Both the position numbers and the translations under genes were made by a program. Below the pieces are notes generated by a model. It did no database searches, was not told where the DNA came from, and was given only the letters and a program-made list of their open reading frames with translations. Positions 1 to 5,905 of a DNA stretch of 7,250 bases are shown here, piece after piece (position 1 is the stretch's first letter; every line of letters starts with the position of its first letter). Source of the stretch: Pseudomonadota bacterium (GTDB lineage: Bacteria > Pseudomonadota > Alphaproteobacteria > Acetobacterales > Acetobacteraceae); the NCBI GenBank assembly GCA_021828605.1, contig JAJZEG010000158.1:1-7250 (forward strand), written 5' to 3'.

Positions 1-394
1 AGGATTGCTGTTCGCCACCAAACATGCCAGCGCCGCCTTCGCGGATCGCGGCGGCTGCATTATCAATATCAGCTCGGTCCAGGGCGTCACGCCAATCCCT
101 GGCGGCGCGGTCTATTGCGCCACCAAAGCCGCCGTCAACGCCATCACCATCAGCCTCGCCGCCGAACTCGGCCCGCGCAATATTCGCGTCAACGCCATCG
201 CCCCCGGCCTGATCATGACCGATAAAATGCAAGCCAAACTCCCCGAGGACGCCAAACCGGAAATCATCAACGCCACCCCGCTGCGCCGTCTTGGCAACCC
301 CGACGACATCGCCGACATCGTCACCTTCCTCGCCTCAGACGCCGCAAGTTGGATCACCGGCCAGATCATCACCGCCTCCGGCGGCTATCGCTAA
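1..394 (+). CDS. Short-chain dehydrogenase/reductase (SDR), C-terminal part; 5' end outside window
   Basis: This is an NAD(P)(H)-dependent oxidoreductase of the classical SDR family. The reading frame is open to the left edge (first full codon at base 2), so the Rossmann N-terminus and its glycine-rich cofactor motif are missing. The visible part has the family's catalytic signature: the beta-5 segment INISS with the catalytic Ser, then YCATK (YxxxK) with the Tyr codon at 113-115 and the Lys four residues later. The segment after NIRVNAIAPG (consensus NxxxPG) and the C-terminal TGQIITASGGYR are typical of 3-oxoacyl-ACP reductase (FabG)-like and sugar-dehydrogenase-like SDRs. The substrate cannot be inferred from this part. 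TAA ends the gene 9 bases before the end of the convergent gpt, leaving almost no room for a separate terminator. Family assignment is very secure; the specific function is unknown. Confidence 0.93.
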   Translation, partial: GLLFATKHASAAFADRGGCIINISSVQGVTPIPGGAVYCATKAAVNAITISLAAELGPRNIRVNAIAPGLIMTDKMQAKLPEDAKPEIINATPLRRLGNPDDIADIVTFLASDAASWITGQIITASGGYR

Positions 395-403
395 GCCGCC
401 CCC

Positions 404-880
404 CTAACCAGGCCGCCGCGCCATCGGCGCCACAAACTGCGCCTCAGTATCCCACGGAAATAAAATCCAGGTATCCTGCGACACCTCGGTCACGAACAAA
501 TCCACCAAGTCCCGCCCGGCTGGCTTGGCATACACCGTCGCGAACCGCGCCTGCGGCAACAACCCGCGCACCACCCGCGCCGTGGTGCCGGTATCCACCA
601 AATCATCAATAATCAAAAACCCCGCCCCATCGCCCGCCGCCACCGGCGCCTTGATCACGCTCGGGCGACCCCGCGCCTCGTCATCATAGGTCACCACCGA
701 CACCGTCTCGATCAACCGACAATCAAGCTCACGCGCAATAATCGCCGCCGGAATCAACCCGCCCCGACTAATCGCGACAATCCCCTCAAAACGCGGCAAA
801 TCCAGCAACCGCCAGGCCAACGCCTTCGCATCACGATGCAACTGCTCCCACGACACCGTATAATAATGCGCTGGCGTCAA
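404..880 (-). CDS. gpt: Xanthine/guanine phosphoribosyltransferase (XGPRT)
   Basis: A cytoplasmic or membrane-associated purine-salvage enzyme that transfers phosphoribose from PRPP to xanthine, guanine or, less well, hypoxanthine. The 158-residue product matches E. coli Gpt in length and along its whole sequence: AISRGGLIPA near residues 36-45, the PRPP-binding loop IIDDLVDTGTT at 90-100, the base-site segment AKPAGR at 118-123, and DTWILFPWD at 136-144. The start is a TTG at 878-880 whose bases overlap the csaA stop (TTGA shared over 877-880). A start there places YYTVSW just as YIVTW sits in E. coli Gpt. No in-frame ATG lies nearby, and a GTG eight codons later would cut into the conserved N-terminus. 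The overlap implies translation coupled to csaA. The gene is convergent with the SDR gene. Confidence 0.93.
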   Translation of the reverse strand: MTPAHYYTVSWEQLHRDAKALAWRLLDLPRFEGIVAISRGGLIPAAIIARELDCRLIETVSVVTYDDEARGRPSVIKAPVAAGDGAGFLIIDDLVDTGTTARVVRGLLPQARFATVYAKPAGRDLVDLFVTEVSQDTWILFPWDTEAQFVAPMARRPG

Positions 881-1209
881 AACAGCCGCCCGCCATTCGG
901 CACCGCGAAATCGGGCCGGATCAACACCACCGCTCTATCCTCATCAGGCATCCCCAGGGTCAGCACCTCGGACATGAACGAGCCAATTTGCCGGGGCGGA
1001 AAATTCACCACCGCACAAACCTGCCGCCCGATCAACCGATCCGGCGGATAATGCACGGTTATCTGCGCGCAAGAGCGCTTCACCCCGATCTCGCCACCAA
1101 AATCGATGGATAATTTAATCGCCGGCTTGCGCGCCTCGGGATAAGCCTGCGCATCAATCACCGTGCCCACCCGAATATCAATCCGCTCGAAATCATCGAT
1201 ACTGATCAT
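877..1209 (-). CDS. csaA: tRNA-binding protein CsaA (export-related chaperone-like)
   Basis: A small protein of the EMAP-II/MetRS-C-terminal-like OB-fold family. Bacillus CsaA binds tRNA and has chaperone activity linked to protein export; the cellular role in other bacteria is unsettled. The 110-residue product equals the usual family length. It shows the family's segments in order: FERIDIRVGTVIDA (7-20), ARKPAIKLSIDFG (26-38), VVNFPPRQIGSFMSEVLTLG (67-86) and the C-terminal PNGGRLF. The frame extends upstream to a TTG at 1222-1224, but the ATG at 1207-1209 is preferred. A good Shine-Dalgarno (GGGGAGA on the minus strand, roughly 1215-1221) lies at proper distance before it and would be inside the gene otherwise. 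It is the first gene of a two-gene operon with gpt. Confidence 0.9.
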   Translation of the reverse strand: MISIDDFERIDIRVGTVIDAQAYPEARKPAIKLSIDFGGEIGVKRSCAQITVHYPPDRLIGRQVCAVVNFPPRQIGSFMSEVLTLGMPDEDRAVVLIRPDFAVPNGGRLF

Positions 1210-1360
1210 GATTTTTCTCCCCAATCAGACCCAGCCCGCCGAACACTCTGGTCAAGCACGCCCTCTTGTCAACGCCGCCGCGAAATCGCCACCGACACCA
1301 CAACCCCTAACTAAAATACGTTAATCAAATAGAAACAAAAATCCTCTAACAATCTCCCCC

Positions 1361-2563
1361 ATGATTAGCGCCGAAAATTCATCCTTATTGTCCCAATTGA
1401 CCGAGCAGGCTCTGGCAGCCCCGCGCCACCAACTCCGTTTTGCGCCGCCTTTGGAAGCGCATTTTGAGGCCGATACCGCCTCTGCCCAAATCCGCCATCT
1501 GACCCTTATCGCGATCATCGGCACCTTGTTGATCATGCTTTTCATCGTTAGCGACAAAGCATTGATACCGGATGTTTTCTACCAATCGGTCCTGGTGCGC
1601 GGCTTCGTCTGCCCGCTCCTGGCTGCGGCTGGCACGATTTGGTTACGCGCGAGCAAGTCCGCCGCCGTTCGTGAAGGTATTTTTGCCTCGTTCGGGATCA
1701 TTATCCCGCTATCGATCGATTATTTGGCGCTGATCACTCATTCACCGCACAAAGCGACAGCGTTGTCCGGCGTGTTTCTGATCCCGCTTTATATCAATGT
1801 CGTCGGACAGGTGCGGTTCAATTATGCCCTTATCGCCTCGGTGGTGTCGTTCTTGACGTTGGTTGCCTGCCTGATCATCATCAAAGGCCTCATCTTGCCG
1901 GTTAAATTCGTGATCGCTGGAAATAATCTCACCACCTCTGTCCTGACACTCATGGTCAATTTTCAGCTGCAAAAACAAATCAGGCGGCAATATCTGATGA
2001 CGCTGCGCGAACAATTCCGCAATACTGTGCTGGCGCAAAATAATCACGCCCTCCGATCCCTGTCCGAGGAAGATCCACTCACCAGCGTCTTGAACCGCCG
2101 CGGAATCGATGCCCGAATCGACGATATTTTCCGTCGCTGCCAACGCAATGGCGAGCCGGTGGGCATCGTGATGATCGATGTCGATCACTTCAAAGCCTAT
2201 AACGATTATTTTGGCCATCCAGCGGGTGATACCTGCCTGCAAACCATCGCGGCCATCCTGATCGATCAAACCCGAGGACGCCGCGATCTGGTTGGCCGAT
2301 ATGGCGGCGAAGAATTCATCATCGTGATGCCTGACGCAAACCTCGTTAGCGTCCGCGCGCTGGCCGAACGCATGCGCTCAAGCATCGAGGTAAACGCAAT
2401 CCCCTCCGCACCAGGGCTTGAGGCCGCAGGGCAACCGGTGATCACCGCGAGCTTCGGCATCGCCGCCTGCACCCACAGCACCCCCGCCGACCTCATTCGC
2501 GCCGCCGACCAATCCCTCTACACCGCCAAGCAACTCGGTCGAAACCGCGTCCATAGCGCGTGA
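1361..2563 (+). CDS. Membrane-anchored diguanylate cyclase (GGDEF domain)
   Basis: Predicted to make cyclic di-GMP from two GTP, with the catalytic domain in the cytoplasm. The 400-residue product has a polar N-terminus (about 1-45), then six hydrophobic segments near 46-64, 77-95, 107-125, 134-150, 155-178 and 185-202, a short amphipathic linker (203-235), and a GGDEF domain (about 237-397). The domain includes DPLTSVLNRRG, the metal and GTP residues in DVDHFKAYND (D273, N281) and GD (D290), the active site RYGGEEF (GGEEF at 315-319), ITASFGIA and LYTAKQLGRNRV. The allosteric I-site (RxxD, five residues before GGEEF) reads RGRRD, with the Arg one position too far, so product inhibition may be lost. 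I do not recognise the membrane sensor domain. No clear Shine-Dalgarno precedes the ATG. Most of the gene lacks the C-over-G bias of its neighbours. Confidence 0.93.
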   Translation: MISAENSSLLSQLTEQALAAPRHQLRFAPPLEAHFEADTASAQIRHLTLIAIIGTLLIMLFIVSDKALIPDVFYQSVLVRGFVCPLLAAAGTIWLRASKSAAVREGIFASFGIIIPLSIDYLALITHSPHKATALSGVFLIPLYINVVGQVRFNYALIASVVSFLTLVACLIIIKGLILPVKFVIAGNNLTTSVLTLMVNFQLQKQIRRQYLMTLREQFRNTVLAQNNHALRSLSEEDPLTSVLNRRGIDARIDDIFRRCQRNGEPVGIVMIDVDHFKAYNDYFGHPAGDTCLQTIAAILIDQTRGRRDLVGRYGGEEFIIVMPDANLVSVRALAERMRSSIEVNAIPSAPGLEAAGQPVITASFGIAACTHSTPADLIRAADQSLYTAKQLGRNRVHSA

Positions 2564-2592
2564 ATTTCGCCTAACGGTCATGCACGTATCTG

Positions 2593-2623
2593 TTGACAGA
2601 TTGGTCAGCAAGACTAATAGATT
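2593..2623 (+). promoter_or_regulatory. Possible promoter for the microcin-like gene
   Basis: A perfect TTGACA (-35 consensus) lies at 2593-2598 in the gap after the cyclase gene. The best -10 candidates are weak: TAATAG at 2615-2620 (16-base spacer) or TAGATT at 2618-2623 (19-base spacer). Transcription from here would leave roughly an 80-base leader before the ATG at 2709. That leader contains a small hairpin (AATCGC at 2641-2646 pairing with GCGATT at 2652-2657). The -35 match is seen directly; promoter function is inferred and uncertain. Confidence 0.35.
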
Positions 2624-2708
2624 ATCCGCCGCTTCCATCCAATCGCTTTCGGCGATTCTGGGATCGCGGCGCCTGATCACGGCTCAACAGACAATAAGGA
2701 TTTGGAAC

Positions 2709-2993
2709 ATGCGTGAATTATTACCGAGCGAGATCGCTTTTGTAAGCGGCGGGGCAGCCGCCCAACCCGCGAGCAGCAGCGGCAGTAGCGCCAGCACAGG
2801 AAGCAGCAGCACTAACGCCAACCCGGCGAATGGTGCGTCCAATTATGGTGGTTGCTGGCAGCAGCAGCAATCGAACAATGACGGATGCCAGTCCAATAAC
2901 TGGGGTAATTCCAGCCAGTCCAATAACTGGGGCAACTCCGCTCAATCCAATGGCTGGGGCAATTCCGGCGGTTGGGGCGGCTGGAGCTGGTAA
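2709..2993 (+). CDS. Microcin/bacteriocin-like precursor peptide with double-glycine leader and Asn/Trp repeats
   Basis: A 94-residue precursor. Residues 1-15, MRELLPSEIAFVSGG, fit the class II microcin/bacteriocin leader cut after Gly-Gly by a C39-peptidase ABC exporter: G-1, G-2, V-4, I-7, E-8 and L-12 are all in place, as in the microcin V leader. The predicted 79-residue mature part has an Ala/Ser/Thr-rich linker (16-45), the cysteine pair C49 and C60 (possible disulfide), three 9-residue repeats (61-87: QSNNWGNSS, QSNNWGNSA, QSNGWGNSG) and the end GWGGWSW. It has seven Trp and almost no charge. The start is the ATG at 2709, with AAGGA at 2696-2700 eight bases upstream. The frame stays open back to 2580, but that extension lacks a leader signature. 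No exporter or immunity gene is in the window. Alternatives are a secreted Gly/Asn-rich structural peptide or a modified (RiPP) precursor. The leader call is strong; toxicity is inference. Confidence 0.8.
   Translation: MRELLPSEIAFVSGGAAAQPASSSGSSASTGSSSTNANPANGASNYGGCWQQQQSNNDGCQSNNWGNSSQSNNWGNSAQSNGWGNSGGWGGWSW
2889..2969 (+). repeat. Three tandem 27-bp repeats in the microcin-like gene
   Basis: Units at 2889-2915, 2916-2942 and 2943-2969 each encode nine residues (QSNNWGNSS, QSNNWGNSA, QSNGWGNSG). The reading frame is preserved and most differences between units are silent or fall in the last residue. A degenerate remainder (GGWGGWSW) follows up to the stop codon. The array could change copy number by slippage or recombination without shifting the frame. 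Confidence 0.9.
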
Positions 2994-3032
2994 TCGTTTC
3001 TCGACCCGATTGAGATCGATCATCATTCGATT

Positions 3033-3068
3033 TTTCAGGGGCAAGACACGCCTGTCTTGTCCCTGAAA
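3033..3068. terminator. Hairpin between convergent genes, probable bidirectional terminator
   Basis: CAGGGGCAAGACA at 3036-3048 pairs with TGTCTTGTCCCTG at 3053-3065 around the 4-base loop CGCC. The single non-Watson-Crick pair is a G-T/U wobble in the plus-strand RNA. Three flanking T-A pairs extend the stem to 16 pairs. It sits between the stop of the microcin-like gene and the stop of hemJ, only two bases from the latter. Neither strand has a clear U-run after the stem, so it may act as a stability or attenuating hairpin or need a factor such as Rho. Confidence 0.65.
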
Positions 3069-3069
3069 T

Positions 3070-3519
3070 TCACGGCTGCACCACCACCATAATCACAATA
3101 ATCACCATCAAAATCGTCGGCACCTCATTGGCAATCCGGTAAAACCGCTCAGACTTCACATTCTGATCATTCAGAAAACCCCGCCGCCATTTCGATAAAG
3201 CCCCGTGAAACCCACTCATCAAAATCACCGCCGCGAACTTCACCCACCACCACGGCGCTGACCAGGAAATCGCCCCCGGCGTCAGGATCAGTAAAATCCC
3301 GAACACCCACGACGCCGCCATCGCGGGCGTCGCAATTTGTTTGAGCAACCGGCGTTCCATCACCTTAAACCGCGCTGATTCCACTGAACCCGGTGCAACC
3401 TGGCAATGATAAACATAAAGGCGCGGCAAATAAAACAATGCCGCCATCCACGCAATCACCGCCATCAAATGAAACGCCAATTCCCACCGATAAAACGGCG
3501 CCAATATCGCTAACGTCAT
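3070..3519 (-). CDS. hemJ: Protoporphyrinogen oxidase HemJ
   Basis: An integral inner-membrane enzyme oxidising protoporphyrinogen IX to protoporphyrin IX, the substrate of the ferrochelatase encoded just upstream. It is the form used by most alphaproteobacteria and cyanobacteria in place of HemG or HemY. The 149-residue product has the family length and about four hydrophobic segments (13-31, 62-81, 89-106, 133-148). The conserved N-terminal block reads FHLMAVIAWMAALFYLPRLY (16-35), with the family His at position 17 followed by H38. FHGALSKWRRGF (104-115) is a second conserved block, and the protein ends EVPTILMVIIVIMVVVQP. The ATG at 3517-3519 overlaps the hemH stop as ATGA. An upstream in-frame extension to 3600 lies within hemH and is not conserved-looking. 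Last gene of the haem operon. Confidence 0.93.
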   Translation of the reverse strand: MTLAILAPFYRWELAFHLMAVIAWMAALFYLPRLYVYHCQVAPGSVESARFKVMERRLLKQIATPAMAASWVFGILLILTPGAISWSAPWWWVKFAAVILMSGFHGALSKWRRGFLNDQNVKSERFYRIANEVPTILMVIIVIMVVVQP

Positions 3520-4649
3520 GTCTCTGCTCCCCCCCGATACCGCGCCCACAAACAATCCGTATGCTGCACCGAACAAGCCCGCTCGCCGTGATGCGAGCAT
3601 AACCCATCGCCATGCCCCACCGCCCGCAGCACAATCTGCCCGAGTGCGGCAATGAATTCCGGATCCGAGTTCGGTGCGGGGGCGCGAAAATAACCCGGTA
3701 ATTTCAAATGCTCGGCCAGTTCGCGATACTCAATATCAAGTTCCACTAACGTCTCGATATGCTCGGACACAAACGCAATCGGCACCACCAAAACCGCCAC
3801 CTGATCATGAGCCGCTTTCTCTAACGCCTGCTCGGTCGAAGGCTCCAACCATTGCTGCGGCGTCGCCCGCGACTGATAACAAACCTGATAATCCTCAACC
3901 TGCCCCGTGCGCGCAATCAAGGCCGCCATCACCGCCTCGGCGCAGCGCACCACCTCCTCCTGATACGGATCACCGGCTTTCACAATGCTTTCCGGCAATC
4001 CATGGGCCGAAAATAACAGGCGAATTTTTACCCCCGGCGCCAAACTTGCCCGCGCCTCCAGCAAAGTTTTCTCAACCAACCGCGCGGTCGCCGCCGCAAA
4101 AGCCGGATCATCAAACCAGCAGCACAAGGTCGTGGTCGGCACCACCAGCCCCGCTTTCGCCGCCTGCTCATGCCAATCGCGCAAGGATGACCGCGTCGTG
4201 GTCGTCGAAAATTGCGGATAAAGCGGCAATAACACCACCCGATCCGGCGCATAATCCCGCACCGCCGCCACCGCCTCCGCCGCAAACGGATGCCAATAGC
4301 GCATCGCAATAAAACATTTCGATCCCGGCACTACCTGTTGCAGCGCCTGCGCCTGCTGACGCGTCAACTCTAACAACGGCGACTTGCCACCCATCAGCGC
4401 ATAGCCCGCCTCCGCCTTCTTTTGCGCCGACGCCGCAATCAACCGCGCCAACCAAAACCGCACAAACCAGGGTGCCCGAATAATCGCCGGATCGGAAAAC
4501 AAATTCACCCGAAACGGCTTGATCGAATCTGGCCCATCCGGCCCACCCAGATTAAACAACACAATCGCCAGCCGCTCCGCCCGCTGTTCAGGGCAAGACG
4601 CAGCATCCAGCAAAGCGCCGGTCGGTTCGGTCATCGACAAACCATTCAT
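3516..4649 (-). CDS. hemH: Ferrochelatase (protohaem ferro-lyase)
   Basis: Inserts ferrous iron into protoporphyrin IX to give protohaem, the last step of haem synthesis. The 377-residue product shows LFNLGGPDGPDSIKPF (31-46), GGKSPL (87-92), the signature LFSAHGLPESIVKAGDPY (212-229) with the probable catalytic His216, and FVSEHIETLVELDIEY (293-308) with the conserved acidic residues of the metal path. A Cys-rich tail, C351-x7-C359-x6-C366, together with C176/C177 just before WFDD (where animal ferrochelatase has its internal ligand Cys), suggests a [2Fe-2S] cluster like those reported for Caulobacter and animal enzymes; this is inference. The ATG at 4649 overlaps the hemE stop as ATGA, and the stop overlaps the hemJ start the same way. 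An internal ATG five codons later is possible but loses the overlap. Confidence 0.96.
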   Translation of the reverse strand: MNGLSMTEPTGALLDAASCPEQRAERLAIVLFNLGGPDGPDSIKPFRVNLFSDPAIIRAPWFVRFWLARLIAASAQKKAEAGYALMGGKSPLLELTRQQAQALQQVVPGSKCFIAMRYWHPFAAEAVAAVRDYAPDRVVLLPLYPQFSTTTTRSSLRDWHEQAAKAGLVVPTTTLCCWFDDPAFAAATARLVEKTLLEARASLAPGVKIRLLFSAHGLPESIVKAGDPYQEEVVRCAEAVMAALIARTGQVEDYQVCYQSRATPQQWLEPSTEQALEKAAHDQVAVLVVPIAFVSEHIETLVELDIEYRELAEHLKLPGYFRAPAPNSDPEFIAALGQIVLRAVGHGDGLCSHHGERACSVQHTDCLWARYRGGAET

Positions 4650-5716
4650 CGCTGGAAAATAGGCTCTGCCGGCAAATCCTCAAGCGCCCGCAATCTGGAA
4701 ATCAGCTCGGCCACATGCTCCGGCGGTGTTTCCGGCACCACCCCATGCCCCAGATTGAAAATATGCGGCCGTCCACGCATCGACAGCGCAATCCGCTCCA
4801 CCGCATGGCCCAACGCCTCACCACCCGTGCGCAACAACAGCGGATCCAAATTGCCCTGCACCGCCATCGGTCGCGTCAACAAGCCCGCCACCAGAGCCGG
4901 ATCAGCCCCGGTATCCACCGCCAACGCAGAAATCCCGGTCTCCGCCGCATAAGAAAGCGCCATCACCCCCGATAGCCTCGGAAAGCCAATAATCCTCACC
5001 CCCGGATGCAAATCGGTCAGCGCATCAACAATCCGCGTGGTCGGATGAATCACATGCGCGCGAAATAAATCAGGCGGCAACATCCCGGCCCAACTATCAA
5101 ACAACATCAAACAATCCGCACCATGCGCAATTTGCTGCGCCAAATAGGTAATCGTCGCCGTGGTCACCAGCTCAATCACCGCCGCCAGCAAACCCGGATT
5201 TTCATACGCCATCGCCCGGGTGCGCGGAAAATCACCGCCACGCCCGTCAATCATATAACAAGCCACGGTAAACGGACTCCCAGCAAACCCGATCAACGTC
5301 GTCTCATTGGGCAACTGCGCGCGCACCCTTGTCACCGTTTCCATCACCGGCCCCGCCGCCGTGGTCAGCCGATCCAACGACAAATTCGCCAAATCCGTCG
5401 CCGTCTCAATCGGCGCCAAGCGCGGCCCCTCACCCTCGGCAAACCGCAAACTCTGCCCCATCGCCCAGGGCAGGATCAAAATATCACTGAACAAAATCGC
5501 CGCATCAAATCCATAGCGCCGGATCGGCTGCAACGTCACCTCAGTCGCCAGCCCCGGCGTGGTGCATAGCGAAATAAAATTACCCGCCTCCGCCCGCAAT
5601 TTCCGATATTCCGGTAAATACCGCCCCGCCTGGCGCATCAACCAAACCGGCGGGGGCCAAACCGCCTCACCGCTCAACACCCGCAAAACCCGTCGATCCG
5701 CCTTATTCTCGTCCAT
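4646..5716 (-). CDS. hemE: Uroporphyrinogen decarboxylase
   Basis: A cytoplasmic enzyme that decarboxylates the four acetate side chains of uroporphyrinogen III to give coproporphyrinogen III. The 356-residue product is of normal length. Signature 1 is PVWLMRQAGRYLPEYR (23-38), holding the arginines that bind substrate propionates (R28, R32). The catalytic Asp is in AAILFSDIL (D78). Signature 2 is IGFAGSPFTVACYMIDG, followed by the conserved LMLFDSWAGML and FNLGHGVVPETPPEHV near the C-terminus. A GTG directly before the ATG is also in frame (5719). The ATG at 5716 is preferred because AGGGAT lies about six bases before it on the minus strand, too close for the GTG. It is the first gene of the hemE-hemH-hemJ operon and is transcribed away from the putative origin, so its promoter must lie within that region. 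Confidence 0.96.
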   Translation of the reverse strand: MDENKADRRVLRVLSGEAVWPPPVWLMRQAGRYLPEYRKLRAEAGNFISLCTTPGLATEVTLQPIRRYGFDAAILFSDILILPWAMGQSLRFAEGEGPRLAPIETATDLANLSLDRLTTAAGPVMETVTRVRAQLPNETTLIGFAGSPFTVACYMIDGRGGDFPRTRAMAYENPGLLAAVIELVTTATITYLAQQIAHGADCLMLFDSWAGMLPPDLFRAHVIHPTTRIVDALTDLHPGVRIIGFPRLSGVMALSYAAETGISALAVDTGADPALVAGLLTRPMAVQGNLDPLLLRTGGEALGHAVERIALSMRGRPHIFNLGHGVVPETPPEHVAELISRLRALEDLPAEPIFQR

Positions 5717-5782
5717 CACCTATCCCTATAGAGTCCTTTGATAAGTTTAAAGAAGTAGTGAAGCCTATTGGTCTGTTAATCA

Positions 5783-5797
5783 TGGGGATTATCCCCA
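5783..5797. repeat. Palindrome of two DnaA-box-like half-sites
   Basis: TGGGGAT at 5783-5789 and ATCCCCA at 5791-5797 form a perfect 7-base inverted repeat around a single T. The right arm with the preceding TT gives TTATCCCCA (5789-5797), one mismatch from the DnaA consensus. The left arm read on the other strand gives TAATCCCCA. It could be a back-to-back DnaA site or an operator for hemE. Confidence 0.55.
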
Positions 5798-5805
5798 CGC
5801 CAAAC

Positions 5806-5826
5806 TCATCCACATAGTTTTCCACA
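5806..5826 (+). promoter_or_regulatory. DnaA-box pair 1
   Basis: TCATCCACA (5806-5814) and TTTTCCACA (5818-5826) each differ from TTATCCACA at one base. The second matches the relaxed consensus TTWTNCACA exactly. They have the same orientation and are separated by three bases, suiting cooperative DnaA binding. The pair borders the AT-rich stretch on its left. Confidence 0.7.
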
Positions 5827-5872
5827 TCAGAAACATATCTATAACACCATGAAATTAAGCAATAAATACCGG
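5826..5872. other. AT-rich segment, candidate DNA-unwinding element
   Basis: A run of about 45 bases with only about 12 G or C, in contrast to the GC-rich genes on both sides. It lies between the two DnaA-box pairs. It contains A/T-only tracts such as AAATTAA and AATAAATA. Its position and composition suit duplex opening; function is inferred. Confidence 0.5.
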
Positions 5873-5905
5873 TTTTCCCCATAAATCTCGCCGTCACCTA
5901 AAAAC

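Noticed and set aside
1210..1224. Five-codon TTG-started extension of CsaA
   Set aside because: The extension encodes the Shine-Dalgarno of the ATG at 1209, and the shorter form has the typical 110-residue length.
1225..1360. Promoters in the csaA/cyclase divergent gap
   Set aside because: A minus-strand TTGACA (1268-1273) has no -10 at proper spacing, and a plus-strand TAAAAT (1312-1317) has no -35; both genes need promoters here, but I cannot place them.
2580..2708. Upstream in-frame extension of the microcin-like peptide
   Set aside because: The double-glycine leader is complete when translation starts at 2709, an AAGGA site precedes that ATG, and the candidate -35 element lies inside the extension.
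2889..2969. CRISPR array
   Set aside because: The repeats are directly adjacent without spacers and are in frame within a coding sequence.
2709..2993. Siderophore-type (class IIb) microcin
   Set aside because: It lacks the typical Ser-rich C-terminal tail ending in Ser and has no neighbouring glycosyltransferase or esterase genes; it ends in GWGGWSW.
3520..3600. 27-codon N-terminal extension of HemJ inside hemH
   Set aside because: It lies wholly within the hemH coding region, and the ATGA overlap at 3516-3519 gives a start that matches the family N-terminus.
3674..4312. 212-codon plus-strand frame antisense to hemH
   Set aside because: A Pro/Ser/Ala-rich translation typical of the shadow of a GC-rich gene; hemH on the other strand is unambiguous.
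5703..5897. 64-codon minus-strand open frame across the putative origin
   Set aside because: It covers the DnaA-box pair and the AT-rich stretch, overlaps the hemE start, resembles no family I know and has no supporting ribosome-binding site; it is best explained by chance.
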